Source of the DNA: Coleofasciculaceae cyanobacterium RL_1_1
GTDB lineage: Bacteria > Cyanobacteriota > Cyanobacteriia > Cyanobacteriales > Geitlerinemataceae
Length of the DNA: 35,071 bases
Assembly: GCA_012033105.1 (NCBI GenBank)
Contig: JAAUPN010000012.1
Location: forward strand, 1 to 35,071
Reading direction: 5' to 3'
The number at the start of each line of letters is the position of its first letter. Position 1 is the stretch's first letter. Below are positions 1 through 9,202 of the stretch, one piece after another. The position numbers were made by a program, and so were the translations under genes. The notes beneath the pieces are model-generated. The model was not told where the DNA came from. It saw only the letters and a list, made by a program, of their open reading frames with translations, and ran no database searches.

Positions 1-164
1 GCTGCTACGAAGGCGATGATGTAGCAGATGGTCGCGGTGAGTAGCGTAGGAATCATCAGTGTTCCGAACCAACCGACGTAAAGGCGGTTGTTGGTGCTGG
101 TGACCCATTCGCAGAAGCGCGACCACACGGAAGCGCTTTGCGTTTGTTGAAGGGTGGTTGTCAT
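1..164 (-). CDS. psbA: Photosystem II D1 protein, N-terminal part (runs off window start)
   Basis: This leftward gene begins at the ATG complement at 162-164 and runs off the left edge, so only 54 codons are visible. The translation opens [14 protein letters not shown] and continues through [18 protein letters not shown] and MIPTLLTAT, the highly conserved start of D1, the reaction-centre protein that carries the photosystem II donor and acceptor cofactors in the thylakoid membrane. The first membrane helix starts around residue 32. Residues 46, 48 and 53 are I, Y and V, where common D1 copies have T, F and I, so this may be one of several psbA variants. The residues that define D1 isoforms lie outside the window. 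Identification is secure; the isoform is not. Confidence 0.95.
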   Translation of the reverse strand, partial: MTTTLQQTQSASVWSRFCEWVTSTNNRLYVGWFGTLMIPTLLTATICYIIAFVA

Positions 165-231
165 GATTGAAGGATTGCGGTTGTTTTGTTTGATCGTGTT
201 TTACGACTTGCCAAAACGTTTGCGTTTGGAA

Positions 232-271
232 TGTATGGTTACACCTTAATCCCTTTGTAACGCTTTGTAAA
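232..271 (-). promoter_or_regulatory. Candidate psbA promoter
   Basis: Reading leftward, TTACAA (255-260) and CATACA (232-237) are separated by 17 bases, and a second possible -35 box, TTTACA, lies at 266-271. The resulting leader to the psbA ATG would be about 60 nt. The match to a sigma-70 type consensus is moderate and the -10 choice is uncertain. This is inference from spacing and position only. Confidence 0.4.
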
Positions 272-377
272 GTAATTAAAGGGACTTACTTCTGATGTAT
301 CTGATATTGAGGGCTTATCGGTTGATCTGCGGCGCGTACAGAGTTGCAGGGTGTTATCCGATCGCGCTCACCTAACC

Positions 378-422
378 AATGACGCTCAAGGCTGTGAAGC
401 ATTCACGGCCTTGAGCGTCATT
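378..422. terminator. Long hairpin between psbA and the first PEP-CTERM gene
   Basis: A near-perfect inverted repeat of about 21 bp begins AATGACGCTCAAGGC and ends GCCTTGAGCGTCATT, with a very short loop and one G-T pair. It lies just beyond the 3' end of the leftward PEP-CTERM gene and upstream of psbA, so it probably ends that transcript. Neither side has a long T run, so it may act mainly as an RNA 3'-end stabiliser. The rest of the 165-469 spacer, outside this hairpin and the psbA promoter, shows nothing recognisable. Confidence 0.6.
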
Positions 423-469
423 AAATTTCGTCACCACAGCCTTGCAAAAGGCTCACATCCAATCAGGGT

Positions 470-1282
470 TTAACCGATCTCTTTGGCTGTGTTACGACGA
501 CGGCTGGTCAAGAGTGAACCGGCAACCAAGCTTAAACCAAGGACTGTCGCAGGCTCGGGAATCGAAGCAGGTGTGGCGTCAGTTGTTCCGAGGATTTTCC
601 AGTCAGGGCCTTGGTAGGAACTTTGACTAATCATCCGGTATCCAAAAATAGAATTGCTAGATGTCAAACCAAAATCCGTCAGGCTCAAGCCAATGGAAGA
701 GACTTTTTGAGCGCCGCCAATTTCCTGTGTATCGATACTATATCCAGCATCACCCCAGTTGTTTGATCGAGGTAGATTGATCAAATTGCCAATCAAATTT
801 CCTTTATGATCAATGGCCTGAATGTCAAGTTTGCTATTCTGCCCCCGCTCCCAAACCAAGATGTTGTCAACAGCTTGATCAAACATCACATCAATGGCAA
901 AGTTACCACTATCTTCCGTATCAATAATACTGTTAAGGTTGAGATTTCCCAAAGCGATAACAGCACCTGAATCAGTGAGCTTTTCTTGCTTCAGACCAAC
1001 GGTCGCTTTGTCTCCTAAGTCTGCACTAGCAGCACCTGTATTACTTCCTGTCCATAGATCATTGCTGATAATTTTGGCATTTTCAACCATCGAGAACTTG
1101 TTGATTGTTATGCCATCAAACTCAATTGAATCTAGCCAGATGTTACCTTTCCATTTGTCGTTTCCTGTCAGTTCGGCGGTGTAGTTTGTCGTAAAATGAA
1201 ACCCTATAGCTTGGGCTGAGGGTGCGAAAATTCCGGTTAAGGCGAGAGCTGTAGCAACAGTTGCAAAAGATTTGGTGTTCAT
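470..1282 (-). CDS. PEP-CTERM sorting-domain exported protein
   Basis: The product is a secreted protein of about 270 residues. From the chosen start the N-terminus MNTKSFATVATALALTGIFA is a signal peptide ending near SAQA. The C-terminus carries a PEP-CTERM sorting signal: SIPEPATVLG, then a hydrophobic helix, then the basic tail SRRR. In this family an exosortase (EpsH/XrtA type) recognises the PEP motif and the protein is cleaved or anchored at the cell surface, often with exopolysaccharide. The middle has no domain I can name. An upstream in-frame ATG at 1330 adds 16 residues in front of the signal peptide and is less likely. A second PEP-CTERM gene lies about 0.9 kb upstream. No exosortase gene is present in the window. 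Confidence 0.85.
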   Translation of the reverse strand: MNTKSFATVATALALTGIFAPSAQAIGFHFTTNYTAELTGNDKWKGNIWLDSIEFDGITINKFSMVENAKIISNDLWTGSNTGAASADLGDKATVGLKQEKLTDSGAVIALGNLNLNSIIDTEDSGNFAIDVMFDQAVDNILVWERGQNSKLDIQAIDHKGNLIGNLINLPRSNNWGDAGYSIDTQEIGGAQKVSSIGLSLTDFGLTSSNSIFGYRMISQSSYQGPDWKILGTTDATPASIPEPATVLGLSLVAGSLLTSRRRNTAKEIG

Positions 1283-1445
1283 GCTGGAAGGATATTGGGT
1301 CTCTATCCAACTATGATCATAAAATTTCATGAAATTGTCTACCGTAGAAATACGGCTTTACAGACTTTTTAAACATTAAAAATGACTGATAATCTACGGA
1401 TTTATTAGAGGTATAGATTGATCAAATTTAATTGATTCTATTGTG

Positions 1446-1943
1446 CTAAGGAATCTCAGTAGTTGTACTAGGATCGACTGCATCGATCGTGGCTAAATTT
1501 CCGCCCACAACCCAACCTTCTTCACCAGAGCTGGAGCGAATTCGCTGCCATGCTCCGGCATCTTTCTCTTCTAATACGGTTACTTCAACATCAAAGGCTA
1601 CACCTCCAACGCTTGTGGCTTCATAGCTAGGTTCAGCTCGAATGACGAGACCGTCTGGCCAGACAACTTTGGCTTGGTAGAGACCCGGAGTTGGTGTGGG
1701 GGTTGGTTTAGGTGTGGGAGAGTTGCTGGATTGGGGGGAAGCGGTTGGGCTAGAGGTTGGGCTAGGGCTTGGAGTCGCGATCGCAGTGGTAGAGGAATGG
1801 GCGCTAAAGTCAGGCTTGGGGGGGAGTGCCGTCAAGCGAGCTACGAGATAGAGGGAGGCCGCAACACTACCGCCAACCACGAGCAAAATGGCGATCGCAA
1901 ACCCAAGGACGAGCTGTGCAAATCCCGAGAACATCTTTTTCAT
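1446..1943 (-). CDS. Membrane-anchored SH3-domain protein with Pro/Ser/Thr-rich linker
   Basis: The 165-residue product has an N-terminal membrane anchor (about residues 8-35, rich in L, V, A and I). A low-complexity linker of S, T and P follows at about residues 45-87, including PTPKPTPTPTPG. The C-terminal region, about 88-155, resembles a bacterial SH3 domain: LVIRAEPSYEATSVGGV, VTVLEEKDAGAWQRIRS and EEGWVVGGNL. Such domains in envelope proteins usually bind peptidoglycan or peptides. It sits between two PEP-CTERM genes on the same strand, but the gaps are over 150 nt, so a shared operon is not evident. The ligand is unknown. Confidence 0.75.
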   Translation of the reverse strand: MKKMFSGFAQLVLGFAIAILLVVGGSVAASLYLVARLTALPPKPDFSAHSSTTAIATPSPSPTSSPTASPQSSNSPTPKPTPTPTPGLYQAKVVWPDGLVIRAEPSYEATSVGGVAFDVEVTVLEEKDAGAWQRIRSSSGEEGWVVGGNLATIDAVDPSTTTEIP

Positions 1944-2080
1944 AGTGATTTTATAGCCGTATGCGACATCCGAAGACCAGACCTTATAGAGGTTAGAGCA
2001 AAATTGATCCGTTACGGTTCTCTGTCTGTATCAGGTTTACTGCATTGTTCTGCCAGACGACTCTAGTTCCGGGTTTACGC

Positions 2081-2104
2081 AAAAAAGGAGCGCGATCGCG
2101 CTCC
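2081..2104 (-). terminator. Intrinsic terminator with a HIP1 core
   Basis: The 18-bp perfect palindrome GGAGCGCGATCGCGCTCC at 2087-2104 is followed, on the minus strand, by six T residues (2086 to 2081). It lies about 60 nt after the stop of the leftward PEP-CTERM gene at 2166-3008. The centre of the stem, 2092-2099, is the HIP1 octamer GCGATCGC. Confidence 0.75.
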
Positions 2105-2165
2105 TGGGGGAGAGATTAAGTTTGTGGGGTCAACGGTCGCAAACGCAGCCTAGTGTCAAAGGGTT

Positions 2166-3008
2166 TTACTTACGCTTACGGCTTGCGATCAGGGAACCCA
2201 CAGCCATAAGACCTAGGACGCTGGCGGGCTCCGGAACGGACTCGGTCGGGGGAAGTTTCGGGGGAACCTTGCCTTGAAACGCAACTTCGTAGTTACCGCT
2301 GTGCGAGACTCCATCGCCCGCCTCGACTAAACCTGAGTTGGTCGCTTCAAAGCTCCACAGGTAGTCTGTCACACCATCATAGGTGTACTTAACAATTTCG
2401 CTGATTTGGACGGGCTTGGCATTCGCACCCTTATACTCAGCGCGAAGGAAATTTTGGAAGAGCGAGGGCAACAGGCTCGCCGCACTATAGTGACCCGCCA
2501 GACCAATGCTTACTTCACCGGTTGCATTATCTTGATTGACGTAGGAGATGTTCGGATCACTAAAACGCGCCTTGTGAGCGTCGCTGAACAGGGCATAGTA
2601 GCTGTTGTTCGTTTCCGTGATACCAGAAATCGTGGTGTACTTCAACATTAGTTGGGTCAACCACTTTTTCCCGAAAACATCCCAATCGCTCTTGGTTAGG
2701 CTACTGAAAGTGATCGCCTCACCGTTGAGCGTTCCGGCTAAGGTCACCGCTGCTCCAAACGTACTATCGCTGGCGGCACGCAGTTCAACGTTACCACCGG
2801 GGGAGGTTGCATCGCCTGCAAGGACGGAATCCGCGCTACCACTGCCCGTGCAGTCGTAGGTATTGGTTGCGTTGGCACAGTAGAGTTTGTAGTCGCTAGA
2901 GCCAAGGGTTGCGCCAGTGATGCTGCCCGCTTGAGCCGATCCGGCAAACAGGGAGGCGAGGCCAAGGGCTGAGGTTGCGAGGAAGAAGGATTTAGTGAAC
3001 TTAGCCAT
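2166..3008 (-). CDS. PEP-CTERM sorting-domain exported protein
   Basis: The product is 280 residues. It begins with a signal peptide, MAKFTKSFFLATSALGLASL, ending near GSAQA, and closes with a PEP-CTERM signal: SVPEPASVLGLMAVGSLIAS plus the tail RKRK. A proline-rich stretch (KVPPKLPPTE) precedes the sorting motif as a spacer. Two cysteines near residues 44 and 53 could form a disulfide. By family logic it is exported and processed by an exosortase at the cell surface. The middle domain matches nothing I can name with confidence. It has a good candidate promoter about 190 nt upstream and an intrinsic terminator downstream, so it is probably transcribed alone. Confidence 0.87.
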   Translation of the reverse strand: MAKFTKSFFLATSALGLASLFAGSAQAGSITGATLGSSDYKLYCANATNTYDCTGSGSADSVLAGDATSPGGNVELRAASDSTFGAAVTLAGTLNGEAITFSSLTKSDWDVFGKKWLTQLMLKYTTISGITETNNSYYALFSDAHKARFSDPNISYVNQDNATGEVSIGLAGHYSAASLLPSLFQNFLRAEYKGANAKPVQISEIVKYTYDGVTDYLWSFEATNSGLVEAGDGVSHSGNYEVAFQGKVPPKLPPTESVPEPASVLGLMAVGSLIASRKRK

Positions 3009-3197
3009 GATGGGGTCGATCTCCAGGATTCTTAAGGTCAGAGTGTTAGGTGTTCAGCAGAGTGTTCAGTTCGTAGGAGTTTGCTCTCTATGTCAGCCGA
3101 AGCTTGATGGAGCGGTCAGAGAACAAACCCAACGAGCGATGATGGCTTTGCGGGTGTTCCCCGGGAACGACACAACCTGATTGCCGAATCTGTTGCC

Positions 3198-3226
3198 ATT
3201 ATAAACAGAATGAAGGAAGTTCTAAA
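3198..3226 (-). promoter_or_regulatory. Sigma-70-type promoter for the PEP-CTERM gene at 2166-3008
   Basis: On the minus strand TTTAGA (3221-3226) and a perfect TATAAT (3198-3203) are separated by 17 bases. Transcription would start near 3190, giving a leader of roughly 180 nt before the ATG at 3008. The rest of the 3009-3541 spacer holds only this promoter and the acs terminator. Confidence 0.5.
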
Positions 3227-3403
3227 TAAAGTTCTTGTAGAGTTTTAGCGCTGTTTTATAAAGTTTAGATGAAGCCAAAAACAAGTCAAAAGAAATAATC
3301 ACTGAAATGCCTCAATCCTTTCCCTCACAAGCTTTCCGTGCGATCGCCTCAATGTGCTGAGTGACGGTGAGATCTCGATTACAATCACAAGTGTTCGTAC
3401 AGA

Positions 3404-3438
3404 TTAAAACCCCGATCTTCACTTAGAAAATCGGGGTT
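3404..3438 (-). terminator. Intrinsic terminator of acs
   Basis: The arms AACCCCGAT (3408-3416) and ATCGGGGTT (3430-3438) form a 9-bp GC-rich stem with a 13-nt loop. On the minus strand the stem is followed by TTTTAAT. It lies about 100 nt beyond the acs stop codon. Confidence 0.7.
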
Positions 3439-3541
3439 AATACGGTGATTGTTCGACTAAGTTTTGCGACATGCCGCGATCGCGCGATGAGTAATCCGTA
3501 GTTTTACGAGCATGAGCGATCGCGTGTGCGTGTTCCCGCGA

Positions 3542-5506
<1,965 letters not shown>

Positions 5507-5737
5507 GGTGTATCAGTTTTGATTAAGAGTTGTGGTTAAGGGTTGGGGGCGATCGCAGTAGATCTCCGGTTGATATGGCCTCCATCTAACTATTTCATCG
5601 CGACTTGCGATCGCGGGAGCCGAGTTACGATCGTTTGCAATCCTGTGGCTCCGCAACGCCTATGATGTCACGACAAACCCGCTATATTTAACCGGCTTAG
5701 GCGTTATTCTCTCGCCGAAATCTCGCCGAAATCTCGT

Positions 5738-6588
5738 TTAAATATCACTACGCCGGAAAAACGGTAGCAAAGATTCGTTAATCTCCTGTGTCCAATGCTC
5801 TTGGGGAAAGTGACCCGCTTCGGGCAGTTCCACCAGCGCTGCATCACCCAGTGCAGCAACAAACTCACGCACCCCATCGCTACCGAGCCAGGGATCATTC
5901 ATTCCCCAAATCACCAAAACTGGCTGCGACCACCCCGCAAACCCGGTTGTCATCTCGCCGATCGCATCGGTTAATCGTAGCCCCCGCAGGGCATACATCA
6001 GCGATCGCCCCGCCGATGATGTTCGCAGCCAGGGACGGCGATACACGTCGAGATCTTCATCCGGAATCGTAAAGCCACTGCCATCTTCGAGCAGCCGATC
6101 GATCGCGAGTGGATCTTGGGTCAACATGTCGCCGACAGCGGCCAGGTCATTTGCTGCATTTTGAATGGCAGTTTGGCGCTAGCTGTGATCGGCGTGTTTA
6201 GAATGGCGATCCGATCGACGCGATCGCGATGACGCAACGCAAATTGGAGACCAACATTGCCGAGAAAGCCCTGCACAACGAGGGAAACACGATCCAGCTT
6301 CAGCACATCCAGAAACTCAACCAGTGCCGCGATATAGGCATCCGTGGAATAGTTAAAGCGATATTTCTCTGGCATTTCCGACTGACCGAATCCCAACCAG
6401 TCCGGCGCGATCGTCCGCAATCCAGCGCTAGCATAATCGGCAAGCATCCCGCTCCAGGTGTAGCTACGCGAGGGAAGACCGTGTAAAAACAAAATCGGGG
6501 TGCGATCGAGCGGAGCATCGGGAATTGATTCGCGATAAAACCACTCAAAATCACCCACTTTTACGAGATTTTCATTAATGCTAGCCAT
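5738..6588 (-). CDS. Alpha/beta hydrolase, haloalkane-dehalogenase-like (frame-disrupted)
   Basis: The N-terminal part reads from the ATG at 6588 with LFLHGLPSRSYTW (oxyanion region) and PDWLGFGQS, and stops at 6121. The C-terminal part continues in another frame to 5740 with VLVIWGMNDPWLG (acid region) and the histidine motif EAGHFPQEHW. The two join near 6134-6138, where restoring one G (CTGTC to CTGGTC on the coding strand) gives a continuous chain of about 283 residues reading WPLVGDMLTQDP, as expected for the family. The nucleophile elbow reads VVQGFLGN, with glycine where dehalogenases have Asp. Cyanobacterial and plastid relatives, as I recall them, share this, so dehalogenase activity is unlikely. 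The substrate is unknown. The break could be a sequencing error or a real mutation. Confidence 0.8.
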
Positions 6589-6662
6589 AGGAAATCAAAG
6601 ATTTTAAAACTCTAAAAACTCTAAATTTGTCAGATATTCAGAAATATTGACCGACATTCAAC

Positions 6663-6706
6663 AAAAAAGCCGGAAACTTGGTCGATATCGCCCAGTTTCC
6701 GGCTTT
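6663..6706 (-). terminator. Intrinsic terminator of the petC-petA operon
   Basis: A 13-bp perfect stem, AAAGCCGGAAACT (6666-6678) with AGTTTCCGGCTTT (6694-6706), is followed on the minus strand by a run of T residues. It lies about 75 nt after the petA stop. Confidence 0.8.
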
Positions 6707-6780
6707 CGTTCAATTGACTCGAGCATAGGCTCGGAAGCTGATGGAACGATCGCCCGTAGAGAACGATCGCTCACCCAGCA

Positions 6781-7764
6781 TTAGAAGTTCATTTCCGCAG
6801 CTTGAACTTTCTCGATTTGCTTCTTCTTCATCACAAGGAAGATTTGCGCGATCGTCACCAGCGCGAAGAATGCGAGCATTCCTTGGATACGGCCTGCGCT
6901 TTGTAGAACGATTTCACCATCGACTTGACCAAAACCGCCAACGTTCGGATCGGTCGTGATGACTTCACCCACTTCCACGGCTTGACCTTCAGAGACGATC
7001 GGCTCAGGACCCGGCGGAATTGCTTCCACCACATCACCAGCACTGGTTTTGATCGTAATGCTGTAACCACCATCATCCGATTTGGTTACCGCTGCGATCG
7101 TCCCTGCCGCCGTTGCCTTCGAGGCAATGTTATTGCTGTTCAGACCCGTGGGGTAAATTTGACCGCGTCCACGGTTGCCGCCAACGTGAACCGAGTATTT
7201 GCCGAAGTGAGCAGTTTTATCGGTACGCGGATCAGGTGAAAGCACCGGGAAGACGATCTCTTGGTATTGGTCACCCGGCAACGGGCCAACGATGATCACG
7301 TTCTCAGAATCAGCATTGTATTGCTGATAGAACATGCCTTCGGTTTCTTCTTTAATATCGTCCGGGATACGATCTTCCGGCGCAATTTTGAAGCCTTCGG
7401 GCAGCATGATAACAGCGCCAACATTCAGGCTGCCTTTGCTACCATCGCCAAGGACTTGCTGGGCGTCGAGATCGTAGGGGATTTCGACCACAGCCTTAAA
7501 GACGGTATCCGGTAGGACGGCTTGAGGCACCTCAACTTTCGTCGGCTTCTTAGCCAAGTGGCAGTTGGCACAGACAATTCGGCCCGTGGCTTCACGCGGG
7601 GTGACCGGAGCCGTTTCTTGCGCCCAGAATGGGTACGCATTGGCGGCTTGGGGGAGAGCGAGATCGCTAGCGAAAAAGAGGACGATGCCGAGGACTGCAA
7701 CGATCGCGCTAGAACAAGCGCGACGTAGACCCGAGGCGATCGCCGTTTCAAAACGGTGGTTCAT
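6781..7764 (-). CDS. petA: Cytochrome f of the cytochrome b6f complex
   Basis: The 327-residue precursor of cytochrome f carries electrons from the Rieske centre to plastocyanin or cytochrome c6 in the thylakoid lumen. A signal peptide of about 43 residues ends at AANA. The mature chain starts YPFWAQ, whose tyrosine amino group (Y44) is the unusual axial haem ligand. The haem-binding motif CANCH is at residues 65-69. The C-terminal membrane anchor [18 protein letters not shown] is followed by a basic stromal tail. It lies 109 nt downstream of petC on the same strand, the classic cyanobacterial petCA order, and a terminator follows. The frame is intact and the length typical. Confidence 0.98.
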   Translation of the reverse strand: MNHRFETAIASGLRRACSSAIVAVLGIVLFFASDLALPQAANAYPFWAQETAPVTPREATGRIVCANCHLAKKPTKVEVPQAVLPDTVFKAVVEIPYDLDAQQVLGDGSKGSLNVGAVIMLPEGFKIAPEDRIPDDIKEETEGMFYQQYNADSENVIIVGPLPGDQYQEIVFPVLSPDPRTDKTAHFGKYSVHVGGNRGRGQIYPTGLNSNNIASKATAAGTIAAVTKSDDGGYSITIKTSAGDVVEAIPPGPEPIVSEGQAVEVGEVITTDPNVGGFGQVDGEIVLQSAGRIQGMLAFFALVTIAQIFLVMKKKQIEKVQAAEMNF

Positions 7765-7873
7765 CGATCAAGACTTAACGTGACTGAAGGTTTTTAACGG
7801 AGTAACTATATAAGGATGATGCGATCGGGTTAGCCAAAGCTAACGTGATCATCACACCGGACGTAATTTAAGA

Positions 7874-8413
7874 CTACGACCACCAAGGCTTTTCGCCAGT
7901 ACGGAAGTCGGTTTCCGTCCACTGGGTCAGGACAACGGCATCATCCTCAACGCTGGTATGTGCCAGAGCCAGAGACAGCGGAGCCGGACCACGAACGACT
8001 TTACCTTCGTTGTTGTACTGCGAACCATGACAGGGGCAGATAAACTTATCGGCACTGGCGTTCCAAGGAACGACGCAACCCAGGTGGGTACAAACTGCGT
8101 TGAGACCGTAATCGCGAATCGCGTCTTCACCATCCACAATCAGATAGGTCGGGTCACCTTTGAAGCCTTGAGCGAGAACGCGATCGCCCACACTATGACT
8201 TGCGAGAAATTCGCTCGCTTTAATGTCGTTGCCCAGCGCGTCTTTTGCTGTCAGGCCGCCACCTGTGCCGCCACTCGACGGAGGGAGGAAGTATTTAACG
8301 ACAGGATAGAGAGCGCCGAGAGCAACCCCAGTTACTGACCCGAAGGTCAAGAAGTTCATGAATTGCCGCCGCCCCATGCTGGGGACGTCTGCCGATCCGG
8401 ATGCTTGAGCCAT
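7874..8413 (-). CDS. petC: Rieske iron-sulfur protein of the cytochrome b6f complex
   Basis: This 179-residue protein carries the 2Fe-2S cluster that accepts electrons from plastoquinol. A short stromal N-terminus containing twin arginine (MGRRQF) precedes one membrane helix (about 21-43), consistent with Tat-dependent insertion. A glycine-rich flexible hinge, SSGGTGGG, follows. Cluster ligands lie in CTHLGC (C108, H110) and CPCHGS (C126, H129), with C113 and C128 forming the conserved disulfide. It is the first gene of the petCA operon. A start at 8413 gives the standard N-terminus. Confidence 0.97.
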   Translation of the reverse strand: MAQASGSADVPSMGRRQFMNFLTFGSVTGVALGALYPVVKYFLPPSSGGTGGGLTAKDALGNDIKASEFLASHSVGDRVLAQGFKGDPTYLIVDGEDAIRDYGLNAVCTHLGCVVPWNASADKFICPCHGSQYNNEGKVVRGPAPLSLALAHTSVEDDAVVLTQWTETDFRTGEKPWWS

Positions 8414-8885
8414 TGAAGATTACGTTTGTATTATTCTGCGATTTTGACTTGAAGAATTTCCCTGCGTTACCGTCACGAACATTGATGATAAATCCGGGGA
8501 GTCTTGCGAGCGACGGTGGATCGCTGTGACGACCGTATAGTAAGGCAAGCAGGGATCGAAAGTCCTGCGTGATAGAGCAAAAAAATTGATTGCAATTAAC
8601 GCCAGATCATAGTATCACGTCATAGATCTTCACTTCGTGATAGGTTGTCGCAAATTGCAGTTTTAGTGCGCCTGAGTCGCGATTACTCAATGGCTATATG
8701 GTAGCAAGCATCGCGGTGGCGTGCAGTGCTTAGACTTTATGATCGTGGAGCGTGTACTGTGATCGGGTCTGGACAATCTGACTCGTTTCTGCGTCAGTTC
8801 TGTGCGAATCGCCCGTTTTTTGCTACTGGTTTGCAGCGGCAAATTGGTTCAAACCGTCAATAATGTTGGGGATTGGGACACAAAA
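8414..8885. other. Divergent regulatory spacer between petC and the DUF3067 gene
   Basis: This 472-bp spacer separates two diverging genes and must hold both promoters. On the plus strand a weak pair TTAGAC (8730-8735) and TGTACT (8753-8758) has 17-bp spacing and could serve the rightward gene. On the minus strand TACTAT near 8536 is a possible -10 for petC, without a clear -35. I see no tRNA, hairpin with T run, or further coding stretch. Confidence 0.35.
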
Positions 8886-9194
8886 ATGACACCGGAAGAG
8901 TTGTATGAATTGATTGTGGCGAAGTGGGGGAAGTCCTACGATTTGCAGGTGCGACGCATCCAAGGGACGATTTATGTACAGGTGATGTGGAAGTACCTAG
9001 AGCAGGCGTCATTTCCACTGACGGATGATGAGTATTTCGATCGCATCACGACGGTAACAAACTACATTAACGGCTGGAATAACGCTGAGTCGGTGCGATC
9101 GTTTATCGAAGAAACAAAGGAGCGACCACGTTTGGGTAAGGCCGTGAGCATTCCGATCGATCTCGGTGGCCGCGAGTCAGAATGGGATCTATGA
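8886..9194 (+). CDS. DUF3067 family protein
   Basis: The 102-residue product, from the ATG at 8886, starts MTPEELYELIVAKWGKSYDL and continues with RRIQGTIYVQVMWKYLEQASF and ITTVTNYINGWN. I recognise this as the DUF3067 family, small soluble proteins of cyanobacteria and plastids with no established function. An in-frame ATG at 8802 would add 28 residues unlike the family, so the internal start is preferred. The gene diverges from petC and converges tail-to-tail with the rhomboid gene, only 8 nt away. A link to cytochrome b6f is only a guess from location. Confidence 0.75.
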   Translation: MTPEELYELIVAKWGKSYDLQVRRIQGTIYVQVMWKYLEQASFPLTDDEYFDRITTVTNYINGWNNAESVRSFIEETKERPRLGKAVSIPIDLGGRESEWDL

Positions 9195-9202
9195 GTCGGG
9201 TA

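Noticed and set aside
1674-2066. Rightward open frame over the SH3 protein gene
   Set aside because: It is the antisense shadow of the Pro/Ser/Thr-rich linker; its Trp/Gly/Arg-rich product has no protein-like pattern.
6925-7515. Rightward frames opposite petA
   Set aside because: Fully covered by cytochrome f coding sequence with intact motifs.
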